Source: Nocardioides sp. (GTDB lineage Bacteria > Actinomycetota > Actinomycetes > Propionibacteriales > Nocardioidaceae). Taken from it: a stretch of DNA of 64,000 bases. The position numbers and the translations under genes are program-made. The DNA lies in contig JACJWV010000013.1 in the NCBI GenBank assembly GCA_020636915.1, positions 1-64,000 of the forward strand, written 5' to 3'. Below the pieces are notes generated by a model, which saw only the letters and a program-made list of their open reading frames with translations, did not search any database and was not told the origin of the DNA. Shown piece after piece: positions 56,520 through 64,000 of the stretch; positions within the stretch are counted from its first letter, which is position 1, and each line of letters opens with the position of its first letter.

Positions 56520-57710
56520 ATGTCCGACCCCGCGCCCGACGGCGTCGAGAGGGACTCCGGCGCGCCCAAGCGACGAGCGCGGGTCCGCAAGCGGCACACG
56601 GTCGGCAAGGTGCTGCTGGCGAGCGTCCTGGTCATGGCGATGGTGACCGGGCTGGGGACCATCTGGCTCTACCGCCACCTCAACGGCAACCTCAACGTGC
56701 TCGACGTCACCAGCCAGCTCGAGAACCGACCGGACAAGGTCGAGGTCGAGGGCCCGCAGGAACCGCTCAACGTGCTGGTCATGGGGTCGGACAGCCGCGA
56801 CTGCGCCGGCTGCAACATCGACAACCTGACCGGCGGGGGGCAGCGCTCCGACACCACGATCCTGCTCCACCTCTCGGCCGACCGGAAGCGTGCCTACGGC
56901 ATCAGTATCCCGCGCGACCTGATCATCAACCGTCCCGACTGCACGGCCGAGGACGGCTCGACGATCCCGGGCGGGCAGGGCGTGATGTGGAACGAGGCCT
57001 TCGGGCTCGGTGGCCCGGCGTGCACGATCCAGCAGTTCGAGCAGCTCACCGGCATCCGCCTCGACCACTTCGTCGTGGTCAACTTCGAGGGCTTCCAGGG
57101 CATGGTCGACGCCATCGGCGGTGTCGAGGTCTGCATCCCCGAGCCGATCGTCGACCCCGCCCACGGCATCAACATCGAGGCCGGGACCCGCAAGATCAAG
57201 GGCAAGGAAGCGCTGAACTACGTCCGCGAGCGGTACGTCGTCGGCAACGGCTCGGACATCGGCCGGATGAAGCGCCAGCAGGCCTTCATCGCCTCGATGG
57301 CCCACCAGGTCGTGACGGCGGGGACGCTGGCCCGCCCCGACCACCTGGTCCGCTTCCTCGACTCGGCCACCAAGTCGCTGACCGTCGACCGCGGGCTGGA
57401 GAACGTCGTCAAGATCGCCCAGCTCGGGATCCAGTTCAAGGACATCGGGCTCGACAAGATCCAGTTCATCACCATCCCCAACATCCCCGACCCCTCCGAC
57501 CCGAACCGGCTGGTCTGGAAGCAGCCGCAGGCCAAGCAGGTCTGGGACAAGATCGCGCACGACGAGCCGCTGACCAAGCAGCTGAGCGAGGACGTCATCA
57601 GCGCCGGGAACCTGCCCGGCTCCGGGTCGTCGTCGTCCTCCGGGGGCGGCAAGGGCGGGGGTTCCGAGGCCGACAAGCAGGCCCTCGAGGACGCCGGGCT
57701 GTGCACCTGA
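56520..57710 (+). CDS. LytR-CpsA-Psr (LCP) family ligase
   Basis: A 396-residue membrane-anchored enzyme. A basic cytoplasmic tail (about 1-35, KRRARVRKRH) and one membrane segment (about 37-60) precede an LCP domain with LNVLVMGSDSR, RSDTTILLHLS and SIPRDLIIN, containing the Arg and Asp residues that bind lipid pyrophosphate. LCP proteins attach glycopolymers (arabinogalactan-like or teichoic-type) to peptidoglycan. The C-terminus is Ser/Gly-rich and ends with Cys. It could attach a product of the polysaccharide locus, but this is inference. Confidence 0.9.
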   Translation: MSDPAPDGVERDSGAPKRRARVRKRHTVGKVLLASVLVMAMVTGLGTIWLYRHLNGNLNVLDVTSQLENRPDKVEVEGPQEPLNVLVMGSDSRDCAGCNIDNLTGGGQRSDTTILLHLSADRKRAYGISIPRDLIINRPDCTAEDGSTIPGGQGVMWNEAFGLGGPACTIQQFEQLTGIRLDHFVVVNFEGFQGMVDAIGGVEVCIPEPIVDPAHGINIEAGTRKIKGKEALNYVRERYVVGNGSDIGRMKRQQAFIASMAHQVVTAGTLARPDHLVRFLDSATKSLTVDRGLENVVKIAQLGIQFKDIGLDKIQFITIPNIPDPSDPNRLVWKQPQAKQVWDKIAHDEPLTKQLSEDVISAGNLPGSGSSSSSGGGKGGGSEADKQALEDAGLCT

Positions 57711-57720
57711 GGCGGACCCC

Positions 57721-57912
57721 GTGAGCACCGAGCGCACGGGTCCCGAGCGCCCCCGGTCGGACTGGGAGCGCCGCAAGCGGCTGGCCGAGGTTTTCGGTGA
57801 CGCCCTGCCTGACACCACGAGCGACGAGCGCGAGGACGGCGGCGCGGCCGCCGGCGAGGCAGCGTCAGACCGGTGGTTGCGGGAGCAGGTGCCCCCGCAC
57901 CACGGTTCCTGA
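57721..57912 (+). CDS. small hydrophilic protein downstream of LCP
   Basis: A 63-residue protein, GTG start ten bases after the LCP stop. It is charged (SDWERRKRLAEVFGDALP, a short helix) with an acidic Ala/Gly region and a SDRWLREQVPPHH end. No family recognised. Co-transcription with the LCP gene is likely. Confidence 0.6.
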   Translation: MSTERTGPERPRSDWERRKRLAEVFGDALPDTTSDEREDGGAAAGEAASDRWLREQVPPHHGS

Positions 57913-57959
57913 GGAGGTCGCTCCGCGACCGTCTCGAAGGGCGGTTCCTGAGGCGGTCG
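57903..57959. repeat. 18-bp direct repeat flanking a small hairpin
   Basis: CGGTTCCTGAGGNGGTCG occurs at 57903-57920 and 57942-57959. Between them GGTCGC-TCC-GCGACC (57916-57930) can form a 6-bp hairpin. The element lies between the small LCP-linked gene and the convergent mscL. Confidence 0.6.
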
Positions 57960-57961
57960 AC

Positions 57962-58333
57962 CTAGAGCGGCGGTCGGCCCTGCTGTGCCGCGAGCAGGTC
58001 GCGGATCTCGGTGAGCAGGGCGACGTCCGCCGGGGTGCCCTCCTCCTCGCCCGGGAAGTACCTCTCCTTGGCCTTGGTGTAGGGCATCACGATCAGGAAG
58101 TAGACGACGGCGGCGATGATCAGGAAGCTGATGACTGCCGTGACCCAGGCGCCGAAGGGCAGCCCGCCAGGCGTCCAGCCGGAGAAGTCGGGCTGGCCCC
58201 CGACCTTGCCGATCAGACCCATGATCAGGTCGACCGTCGCCGTGACGATCGCCGTGAACGCGAGCGCCATGATCAGTGCAACGGCCAGCTCGACCAGGTT
58301 GCCGCGGAGGATGAAGTTCTTGAATCCCGTCAT
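57962..58333 (-). CDS. mscL: large-conductance mechanosensitive channel
   Basis: A 123-residue MscL. The N-terminal amphipathic helix (GFKNFILRGN), TM1 (LVELAVALIMALAFTAIV), periplasmic loop (GGQPDFSGW) and TM2 (AWVTAVISFLIIAAVVYFLI) are all as expected, followed by the cytoplasmic bundle (LLTEIRDLL). It opens under hypo-osmotic shock. It is nine bases downstream of the SAF-domain gene, in an FmdB-SAF-mscL order. Confidence 0.95.
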   Translation of the reverse strand: MTGFKNFILRGNLVELAVALIMALAFTAIVTATVDLIMGLIGKVGGQPDFSGWTPGGLPFGAWVTAVISFLIIAAVVYFLIVMPYTKAKERYFPGEEEGTPADVALLTEIRDLLAAQQGRPPL

Positions 58334-58342
58334 GCCAGCACG

Positions 58343-58972
58343 CTAGCCGCCGAGCGTCACGGTCAGGAACGTGCGGACCGAGGCGTCCGCGATCCGGGCG
58401 ACGTCGCCGGGCTCGGCACCGACCACGATCAGCCGGCCGCCCAGGCCGGTGCCCGTCACCCCCGGAGCGCCGTCCTCGTCCACCGGGAGCGCGAGCACCG
58501 GGACGGCGGCGGCGACGACCTCCGCCCCGGCGTGCTGCGGGTCCGCGGACACCAGGTCGACGCGGTCGCCGACGGCGAGCAGCCCGGCCACGCCGCTGTC
58601 CGGCAGCCGCACCGGGACCGCGACCAGGCCGGGGTAGCCGTCGGTGAGGGCCGGCCCCACGAGGCGGACGTCGGTCAGCGGCTCGCCCGCTCGCAGGGGC
58701 GCGGCGAGCGTGCGGCCGTCGGGGTGCCCGACGGCGCCGGCGGGGACCGAGCCCGGTGCGAACCCGACCGTCCGGACGTCGCTGGCACCCAGGACCGTGC
58801 CGGACGGGAGGTCCCGGGCCGCCACCAGGACGGGGACCGTCGCCGGCGGCGCCGCGGTCGCCGCCTGCAACCCGGCCGCGACGGCGACGGCCGCCAGCAC
58901 CGCCGCGAGCAGTCGCCGGCGGGCCAGCACGGCACGTCGTACGGGACGCAGGAGGGCGGCGAGACGGCGCAT
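58343..58972 (-). CDS. SAF-domain protein, CpaB/RcpC-like
   Basis: A 209-residue protein. One membrane helix (about 20-40) is followed by an SAF domain (VPVLVAARDLPSGTVLGASDV, in part) and an RcpC-like region (VPVRLPDSGVAGLLAVGDRVDLV). CpaB proteins act in Flp/Tad pilus assembly, but no pilus genes are near, so an orphan or repurposed role is likely. It lies on the same strand between fmdB-like and mscL genes. Confidence 0.8.
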   Translation of the reverse strand: MRRLAALLRPVRRAVLARRRLLAAVLAAVAVAAGLQAATAAPPATVPVLVAARDLPSGTVLGASDVRTVGFAPGSVPAGAVGHPDGRTLAAPLRAGEPLTDVRLVGPALTDGYPGLVAVPVRLPDSGVAGLLAVGDRVDLVSADPQHAGAEVVAAAVPVLALPVDEDGAPGVTGTGLGGRLIVVGAEPGDVARIADASVRTFLTVTLGG

Positions 58973-59052
58973 GGCGCGACGCTAGGCCGGATCGGCGGAC
59001 CGTGCGTCCGCTCTCCACAGGGCCGGCCAGGGCGGGCCCGTTCGGGCTCAGG

Positions 59053-59364
59053 TCAGGACGAGGAGGCGGCCGCGGCGGCCGGCTTCGACTCGGTCTTGGT
59101 CGTGGTGGTCGTCTCGGACTTCTTCTCGGACGTCTTCTCCGGTCCACCGGACGTGGTGGAGCCCGAACCCGAGCCGGCGCGGCTGTCGGTGCGGCTGTCG
59201 GTGCGGTAGAAGCCGGAGCCCTTGAAGACCACGCCGACGGCGTTGAAGAGCTTGCGCAGGCGGCCCTCGCACTGGGGGCAGTCGGTCAGCGCGTCGTCGG
59301 AGAAGCTCTGGACCTGCTCGAAGGCGTGGCCGCACTCGGTGCAGGCGTACTGGTAGGTGGGCAC
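59053..59364 (-). CDS. FmdB-type zinc-ribbon protein
   Basis: A 103-residue protein. PTYQYACTECGHAFEQVQS and CPQCEGRLRKLF form a zinc ribbon of the FmdB/CxxC_CxxC_SSSS family (Cys at 8, 11, 29, 32). The C-terminal half is a Ser/Thr/Lys/Glu-rich disordered tail. GTG 59364 has AAGGAG five bases upstream. A CIRCE-like inverted repeat lies 39 bp upstream of it, in the shared region with the divergent penicillin acylase-type gene. Members are proposed regulators but have no proven role. Confidence 0.85.
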   Translation of the reverse strand: MPTYQYACTECGHAFEQVQSFSDDALTDCPQCEGRLRKLFNAVGVVFKGSGFYRTDSRTDSRAGSGSGSTTSGGPEKTSEKKSETTTTTKTESKPAAAAASSS

Positions 59365-59402
59365 GGTTCTCCTTCGCGGCTCGGCCGGCACCCGCGAGGC
59401 GC

Positions 59403-59427
59403 TGGCACTCGACCCTGACGAGTGCCA
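59403..59427. promoter_or_regulatory. CIRCE-like operator
   Basis: TGGCACTC-N9-GAGTGCCA (59403-59410 and 59420-59427) is the high-GC version of the HrcA-binding CIRCE element (consensus TTAGCACTC-N9-GAGTGCTAA). It is 31 bp before the plus-strand ATG 59458 and 39 bp before the minus-strand GTG 59364. TTGGCA in its right arm (minus strand) could double as a -35. Confidence 0.75.
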
Positions 59428-59457
59428 ATGGTACGGCACGGCACAATGGCGGTCGAC

Positions 59458-62040
59458 ATGTCTGGCGGTTTCGGGTTCCGGGGGTGGCCGCGGGCCGCAC
59501 GCTGGGCGACGTACGTCGCCGCGGGTCTCGTCGTGCTCCTCGTCGCGCTCGGCCTGACCGCCGTGCACGTCGTCCGCGAACCGTTCCCGCAGACGACCGG
59601 CGAGCTCGACCTGCCCGGTCTCGAGCACCCGGTGCAGGTGGTCCGCGACTCCGCGGGCATCCCGCAGCTCTACGGCGACTCGCTCGACGACCTGATGCGC
59701 GCGCAGGGCTACGTGCACGCCCAGGAGCGGTTCTTCGAGATGGACGTGCGTCGCCACGCGACGGCCGGCCGCCTGGCCGAGATGTTCGGCGAGGCCGGGG
59801 TCGAGAGCGACGAGATGGTCCGCACGATGGGGTGGCGCCGGGTCGCCGAGCAGGAGCTGGCGATCGTGTCGCCGCAGACCCGCGCCGCGCTCGAGGCGTA
59901 CGCCGACGGGGTCAACGCCTATCTCGACGCGCACACCCCCGCCCAGATCGCGGTGCAGTACACGATCCTCAACGCCGGTGGGCTCGACTACCGACCGGAG
60001 CCCTGGACGCCGGTCGACTCGTTGGCCTGGCTCAAGGCGATGGCGTGGGACCTGCGCGGCAACATGACCGACGAGATCGACCGGGTGCTCGCGCTCGCCG
60101 GGCACACGGCCCACGAGGTGGCCGAGCTCTACCCGGCGTACGACTATGCGGCGCACCGGCCGATCGTCGACCAGGGAGCGGTCGTCGACGGGGTGTTCGA
60201 GCAGGACGCGACGTCCCCGGGGACCCGCAAACCGACCCGTCCGGCGTACACCGCCGACATGCGGGCGGCGCTCGCCGGCCTGCGCGACCGGGTCGCGGAG
60301 ATGCCGCCGCTGCTCGGACACGGCGAGGGCCTGGGCAGCAACAGCTGGGTGGTCGACGGCGCGCACTCCGCGACCGGGGCGCCCCTGCTCGCCAACGACC
60401 CGCACCTCGGCGTCTCGCTGCCGGGGGTCTGGATGCAGATGGGGCTGCACTGCCGCACCGTCTCCGAGGACTGCCCCCTCGACGTCGCCGGCTTCACCTT
60501 CTCCGGGGTGCCGGGGGTGATGATCGGGCACAACGCCGACATCGCCTGGGGCTTCACCAACCTCGGCCCCGACGTGAGCGACCTCTACCTCGAGCGCGTG
60601 CAGGGCGAGAAGTACCTCTACGACGGCCGGTGGCGACCGCTGCGCACCCGGACCGAGACCATCGAGGTCGACGACGGCGCGGACCGCACGATCACGGTGC
60701 GCTCGACCGGGCACGGGCCGCTGCTGTCCGACGTGTCCGAGGAGGTCGCCGACGTCGGCGACGACCCACCCGGGGTGAAGCAGGGGCGGTACGCCGTCGC
60801 GCTGGAGTGGACCGCGCTGCGGCCCACGGCGACGGCGGACGCCATCCTCGGCATCGACACCGCGAGCGACTGGGACGAGTTCCGCCAGGCGGCCGCGTCC
60901 TTCGCCGTACCGGCGCAGAACCTGGTGTACGCCGACCGCGCGGGCCACATCGGCTACCAGGCGCCGGGCCGCATCCCGATCCGCAAGTCCGGCAACGACG
61001 GGCTGCTGCCGTCGGCCGGCTGGCGCCCCGAGAACGACTGGACCGGCGAGTACGTCCCGTTCGACGGGCTGCCCGACGTGCTCGACCCCGAGCGCGGCTT
61101 CCTCGTGACGGCGAACCAGGCGGTGACCGGCCCCGACTACCCCTACTACCTGACCGACGACTGGGACCGGGGCTACCGCTCGCAGCGGATCGCCGACCTG
61201 CTCCAGCAGCAGGTCGACGGCGACGGGAGCGTCTCGGTCGACGACATGCTCGCGATCCAGCTCGACGACCTGAACCCGATGGCGGCCGAGCTCACGCCGT
61301 ACCTCCTCGACGTCGACCTGCCGCGGGGGTACCACTCCGCGGGTCAGCGGCAGCTGCGGCACTGGGACTTCCGCCAGGACGCCGACAGCCCGGGCGCCGC
61401 CTATTTCAACGCCGTGTGGCGCAACCTGCTCGCGCTGACCTTCGACGACGACCTCCCCGCCTCGATCCGGCCCGACGGCGGGAACCGGTGGTTCGCGGTC
61501 GTCAGCGACCTGCTCGGGCGGCCCGGGAGCCCGTGGTGGGACGACAAGCTCACGACCGGCGTCCGCGAGACGCGCGACGACGTGCTGCGCCAGGCGATGC
61601 TGGACGCCCGCGACGAGCTGACCCGGCGGCAGGCGCTGGACAGCGACGACTGGACCTGGGGGCACCTGCACCGGCTCGACCTGCACGACCCGACCCTCGG
61701 CGAGTCGGGCATCGGACCGGTCGAGTGGCTCGTCAACCGCGACGGCTGGGAGGTCGACGGCGGCTCGTCGGCGGTCGACGCGGCGGCGTGGGACGCGGCG
61801 GACGGGTACGACGTCGTCAGCGCGCCCTCGATGCGCATGGTCGTGTCGCTGGCCGACTGGGACGACTCGCGGTGGATCAACCTCACGGGCGTCTCCGGCC
61901 ACCCCTTCGACGACCACTACACCGACCAGACCGACCTCTACGTCCGCGGCGAGACCCTGCCCTGGGCGTTCACCTCCGACGCCGTTGAGCGGGCCGGTGA
62001 CGACGTGCTCACCCTCGAGCCCACCCCCGCCGACGGTTGA
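59458..62040 (+). CDS. penicillin acylase-family Ntn hydrolase
   Basis: An 860-residue protein made as one chain and expected to self-cleave. A membrane anchor or signal (about 13-37) is followed by the alpha chain, a spacer, and GSNSWVV near residue 300, where the Ser before N-S-W would become the N-terminal nucleophile of the beta chain. NDPHL follows as usual. Family members hydrolyse amide bonds of beta-lactams, acyl-homoserine lactones or lipopeptides. CACAAT (59442-59447) and the CIRCE element suggest stress-linked leaderless expression. ATG 59446 is an alternative start. Confidence 0.88.
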   Translation: MSGGFGFRGWPRAARWATYVAAGLVVLLVALGLTAVHVVREPFPQTTGELDLPGLEHPVQVVRDSAGIPQLYGDSLDDLMRAQGYVHAQERFFEMDVRRHATAGRLAEMFGEAGVESDEMVRTMGWRRVAEQELAIVSPQTRAALEAYADGVNAYLDAHTPAQIAVQYTILNAGGLDYRPEPWTPVDSLAWLKAMAWDLRGNMTDEIDRVLALAGHTAHEVAELYPAYDYAAHRPIVDQGAVVDGVFEQDATSPGTRKPTRPAYTADMRAALAGLRDRVAEMPPLLGHGEGLGSNSWVVDGAHSATGAPLLANDPHLGVSLPGVWMQMGLHCRTVSEDCPLDVAGFTFSGVPGVMIGHNADIAWGFTNLGPDVSDLYLERVQGEKYLYDGRWRPLRTRTETIEVDDGADRTITVRSTGHGPLLSDVSEEVADVGDDPPGVKQGRYAVALEWTALRPTATADAILGIDTASDWDEFRQAAASFAVPAQNLVYADRAGHIGYQAPGRIPIRKSGNDGLLPSAGWRPENDWTGEYVPFDGLPDVLDPERGFLVTANQAVTGPDYPYYLTDDWDRGYRSQRIADLLQQQVDGDGSVSVDDMLAIQLDDLNPMAAELTPYLLDVDLPRGYHSAGQRQLRHWDFRQDADSPGAAYFNAVWRNLLALTFDDDLPASIRPDGGNRWFAVVSDLLGRPGSPWWDDKLTTGVRETRDDVLRQAMLDARDELTRRQALDSDDWTWGHLHRLDLHDPTLGESGIGPVEWLVNRDGWEVDGGSSAVDAAAWDAADGYDVVSAPSMRMVVSLADWDDSRWINLTGVSGHPFDDHYTDQTDLYVRGETLPWAFTSDAVERAGDDVLTLEPTPADG

Positions 62041-62171
62041 GTCGAGAGTTCCGTCGCTTCAGTCGAGAGTTTTGACCACCGTCGTTCACAGATGTCTCGA
62101 CTCAACCGACGGAAGTCTCGACTCGACCGACGGAAGTCTCGACTCGACCGACGGAAGTCTCGACTCAACGG
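62041..62171. repeat. 21-bp tandem repeats with inverted copies
   Basis: GTCTCGACTCNACCGACGGAA occurs at 62094-62114, 62115-62135 and 62136-62156, with a partial copy to 62171. Two related units on the opposite strand lie at about 62040-62074. Together they can form a large hairpin between the convergent genes ending at 62040 and 62165. The last unit overlaps the 3' end of the cyclo-ligase gene. Confidence 0.75.
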
Positions 62172-62749
62172 AGCCGGCGGACGCCGGAGGGGGTCGCGGC
62201 GTAGTGGACGGGGCGGTCGTGCGGCTCGACGGGGACGTCGACGCCGACCTCCTCGTCGTAGAGCAGCGCACAGGTGAAGGTGCCGACCGGGACCCGGCCC
62301 AGGGCGCGGTCGTAGGAGCCGCCGCCGCGGCCCAGGCGCATCCCGGTCGACGAGACGGCCAGCGCCGGCACGAGGACCACGTCGGCGGTGGCGATCGCGT
62401 CGGGACCGAGTCGCTCGCCGACCGGCTCGAGCAGCCCCCACCGCGCCGGCGCGAGGTCGTCGGGGGAGCGGTAGACCGCCCAGTCGAGGTCGCCGTCGGG
62501 CAGCAGCACCGGCAGGATGACGCGCTTGCCGGCCGCGCGCAGCCCGTCCAGCAGGGGGCCGGTGCCGGGCTCCCCGTTCATCGAGACGTACGCCGCCACG
62601 GTGGCCGCCCGGCGTACGTCGACGGTGTCGAGCAGGTGCTCGGCCAGGGCCCGGGCGCCGGCGCCGAGTTCGGCGACCGGGCGGCGGTGGCGGGCGGTCA
62701 TCAGCCGGTCGCGCACCGCGATCTTGGCGGGTGATTGCATGGCCGTCAC
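62165..62749 (-). CDS. 5-formyltetrahydrofolate cyclo-ligase
   Basis: A 194-residue enzyme that converts 5-formyl-THF to 5,10-methenyl-THF with ATP. The motifs AAYVSMNGEPGT, VLLPDGDLDW, WGLLEP and the ATP-site region LGRGGGSYDRAL are typical. GTG 62749 is chosen because TAGGCT (minus strand, 62756-62761) lies six bases upstream; ATG 62740 is the alternative. It is divergent from the UDP-glucose pyrophosphorylase gene, a neighbourhood common in actinobacteria. Confidence 0.9.
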   Translation of the reverse strand: MTAMQSPAKIAVRDRLMTARHRRPVAELGAGARALAEHLLDTVDVRRAATVAAYVSMNGEPGTGPLLDGLRAAGKRVILPVLLPDGDLDWAVYRSPDDLAPARWGLLEPVGERLGPDAIATADVVLVPALAVSSTGMRLGRGGGSYDRALGRVPVGTFTCALLYDEEVGVDVPVEPHDRPVHYAATPSGVRRLR

Positions 62750-62755
62750 GGGGGA

Positions 62756-62765
62756 AGCCTACGAT
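62756..62765. promoter_or_regulatory. overlapping divergent -10 elements
   Basis: TAGGCT on the minus strand (62756-62761) and TACGAT on the plus strand (62760-62765) share two bases. Each is six to seven bases from its gene's start codon (62749 and 62773), which suggests two leaderless transcripts whose polymerases would exclude each other. Confidence 0.55.
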
Positions 62766-62772
62766 CGTGACC

Positions 62773-64000
62773 ATGGGTAGTGCTGGCCTGACGAGGGCAC
62801 GCGACAAGATGGCTGCGGCGGGAGTGGACGAGGTCGCCATCGACACCTTCGCCCACTACTACCGGCTGCTCGAGCACGGCGAGACCGGGATGATCCCCGA
62901 GTCCACGATCGACCCGGTCGACATGGAGTCCCTCGCCGACCTCGAGGTCTCCGACGACGACGGCGCCGAGGCGATCCGCGCCACCGCCGTCATCAAGCTC
63001 AACGGCGGTCTCGGCACCTCGATGGGCATGGACCGCGCCAAGTCGCTGCTGTGCGTGCGCCGCGGGCTGTCGTTCCTCGACATCATCGCCCGGCAGGTCC
63101 TGCACCTGCGACAGCAGTGCGACGCCACGCTCCCGCTGATCTTCATGAACAGCTTCCGCACCTCGGCCGACACCTCCGCCGCGATCGCACGCTACGAGGA
63201 CCTCCCGGTCGAGGGCCTGCCGATCGAGTTCCTGCAGAACAAGGAGCCCAAGCTCCTCACCGCCGACCTGAGTCCCGTCAGCTGGCCCAAGGAGCCCGAC
63301 CTCGAGTGGTGCCCGCCGGGCCACGGCGACATCTACACCGCGCTGCGCGGCACCGGTCTGCTCGACCGCCTGATCGAGGCGGGCTACGAGCGCGTCTTCG
63401 TCTCCAACTCCGACAACCTCGGCGCGGTCCCGGACCCGCGGCTGGCCGGCTGGTTCGCCACCAGCGGAGCGCCCTTCGCGATCGAGGCGGTGCGCCGTAC
63501 GCCCTCGGACCGCAAGGGCGGCCACTTCGCCCGCCGCAAGACCGACGGTCGCATCGTGCTGCGCGAGACCGCCCAGACCCCCGACGCCGACCAGGCGGCG
63601 CTCGCCGACCTCGAGCGCCACCGCTACTGCTCGACCAACAACATCTGGTTCGACCTGGCCGCGATGAAGCACGCGCTCGACGTGCGGCAGGGGATCCTGG
63701 GGCTTCCGCTGATCCGCAACGTCAAGAACGTCGACCCCGGGGACAAGAAGTCCCCCGAGGTCATCCAGATCGAGACCGCGATGGGCGCGGCCGTCGAGGT
63801 CTTCGAGGGCTCGCGGCTCATCGAGGTGGGGCGCGACCGGTTCGTGCCGGTGAAGACCACCAACGACCTGCTCGTGCTGCGCTCCGACGTCTACGACCTC
63901 GGCGCCGACTTCGTGCTCGACCAGACCGCTCCCGAGGTGCCGTTCGTCGACCTCGACTCCGCCTACTACAAGCTCGTCGGCGACTTCGACAAACGGTTCC
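62773..64000 (+). CDS. UTP-glucose-1-phosphate uridylyltransferase, partial
   Basis: The first 409 codons of a eukaryotic-type (UGP2-like) UDP-glucose pyrophosphorylase; the window ends inside the gene. It makes UDP-glucose for polysaccharides and cell-wall sugars. Visible motifs are AVIKLNGGLGTSMGMDRAKS (nucleotide-binding), VFVSNSDNLGAVPDPRL, and the lysine-containing PVKTTNDLLVLRSD (uridine/glucose-1-phosphate contacts). No stop occurs before 64000. It is distinct from the bacterial GalU type. It may supply UDP-glucose to the polysaccharide genes at 3.4-12.3 kb, although that gene set is 50 kb away. Confidence 0.9.
   Translation, partial: MGSAGLTRARDKMAAAGVDEVAIDTFAHYYRLLEHGETGMIPESTIDPVDMESLADLEVSDDDGAEAIRATAVIKLNGGLGTSMGMDRAKSLLCVRRGLSFLDIIARQVLHLRQQCDATLPLIFMNSFRTSADTSAAIARYEDLPVEGLPIEFLQNKEPKLLTADLSPVSWPKEPDLEWCPPGHGDIYTALRGTGLLDRLIEAGYERVFVSNSDNLGAVPDPRLAGWFATSGAPFAIEAVRRTPSDRKGGHFARRKTDGRIVLRETAQTPDADQAALADLERHRYCSTNNIWFDLAAMKHALDVRQGILGLPLIRNVKNVDPGDKKSPEVIQIETAMGAAVEVFEGSRLIEVGRDRFVPVKTTNDLLVLRSDVYDLGADFVLDQTAPEVPFVDLDSAYYKLVGDFDKRF

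Noticed and set aside
55508..56662. Ser/Thr- or Arg-rich open frames over the RTX gene
   Set aside because: They are frame-shifted reads of the Gly/Asp repeat codons and carry no motifs.
62094..62171. CRISPR array
   Set aside because: Units are contiguous with no spacers and no cas genes are nearby.

Overview
The window is about 64 kb of very GC-rich DNA with tightly packed, often overlapping genes, frequent GTG starts and many promoters that look leaderless. Gene content (a MenJ-type menaquinone reductase, a mycothiol-type maleylpyruvate isomerase relic, DUF222-HNH endonuclease, NDMA-dependent alcohol dehydrogenase, actinobacterial SerC, an LCP protein) points to a chromosomal segment of an actinobacterium, most likely of the Nocardioides/Propionibacteriales type. 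Species cannot be named from the sequence alone. No rRNA, CRISPR array, phage or complete insertion sequence was seen; there is one tRNA.

Layout. 0.4-3.4 kb: a DUF4232 secreted protein, a small acidic repeat protein, menJ and a double-Nudix protein. 3.4-12.3 kb: seven minus-strand genes whose ends all overlap, encoding a membrane glycosyltransferase 2 with an N-terminal MshEN-like region, a second polytopic membrane (GT-C-like) protein, a Pro/Glu-rich coiled-coil protein, two lipoproteins (one PstS-like with an inserted coiled coil) and a secreted protein; a membrane-anchored GH5 glycosidase lies just upstream. I read this as an uncharacterised exopolysaccharide synthesis locus. 13.8-22.1 kb: an eight-gene plus-strand chain beginning with a hydroxyacid-oxoacid transhydrogenase and an FAD/Fe-S D-2-hydroxyacid dehydrogenase, which could together oxidise 4-hydroxybutyrate and recycle D-2-hydroxyglutarate, followed by a 27-residue membrane peptide, a methyltransferase, topoisomerase IB, a macrodomain protein and an SDR.

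22-28.6 kb: an AraC-type regulator, an M24 peptidase and a small protein linked by two pairs of the same 17-bp direct repeat; gene remnants; a DUF222-HNH endonuclease; a repeat patch; serC. 28.7-36.4 kb: small housekeeping and secreted proteins, citrate synthase, pdxH and a MocR-type regulator whose start codon overlaps that of a frameshifted EamA transporter. 36.4-40.8 kb: TetR plus a heterodimeric ABC exporter with a clear operator. 40.8-41.1 kb: four 52-bp tandem repeats and strong palindromes. 41.1-44.8 kb: NDMA-dependent alcohol dehydrogenase, then a DHA2 drug-efflux gene with MarR regulator, preceded by a 300-nt leader with its own promoter, a 12-codon upstream ORF and mutually exclusive hairpins.

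44.8-54 kb: GH13 glucosidase, hotdog-type protein, membrane protein, photolyase, DtxR-type regulator, sirtuin, DUF2277, saccharopine-dehydrogenase-like reductase and DUF4331. 54-64 kb: two RTX-repeat secreted proteins flanking tRNA-Arg(CCT), an LCP ligase, MscL, an SAF-domain protein, an FmdB-type zinc ribbon, a penicillin-acylase-family Ntn hydrolase next to a CIRCE-like operator, 5-formyltetrahydrofolate cyclo-ligase, and a UDP-glucose pyrophosphorylase cut by the window end. The UDP-glucose enzyme could supply precursors for the polysaccharide locus, but that link is inference.
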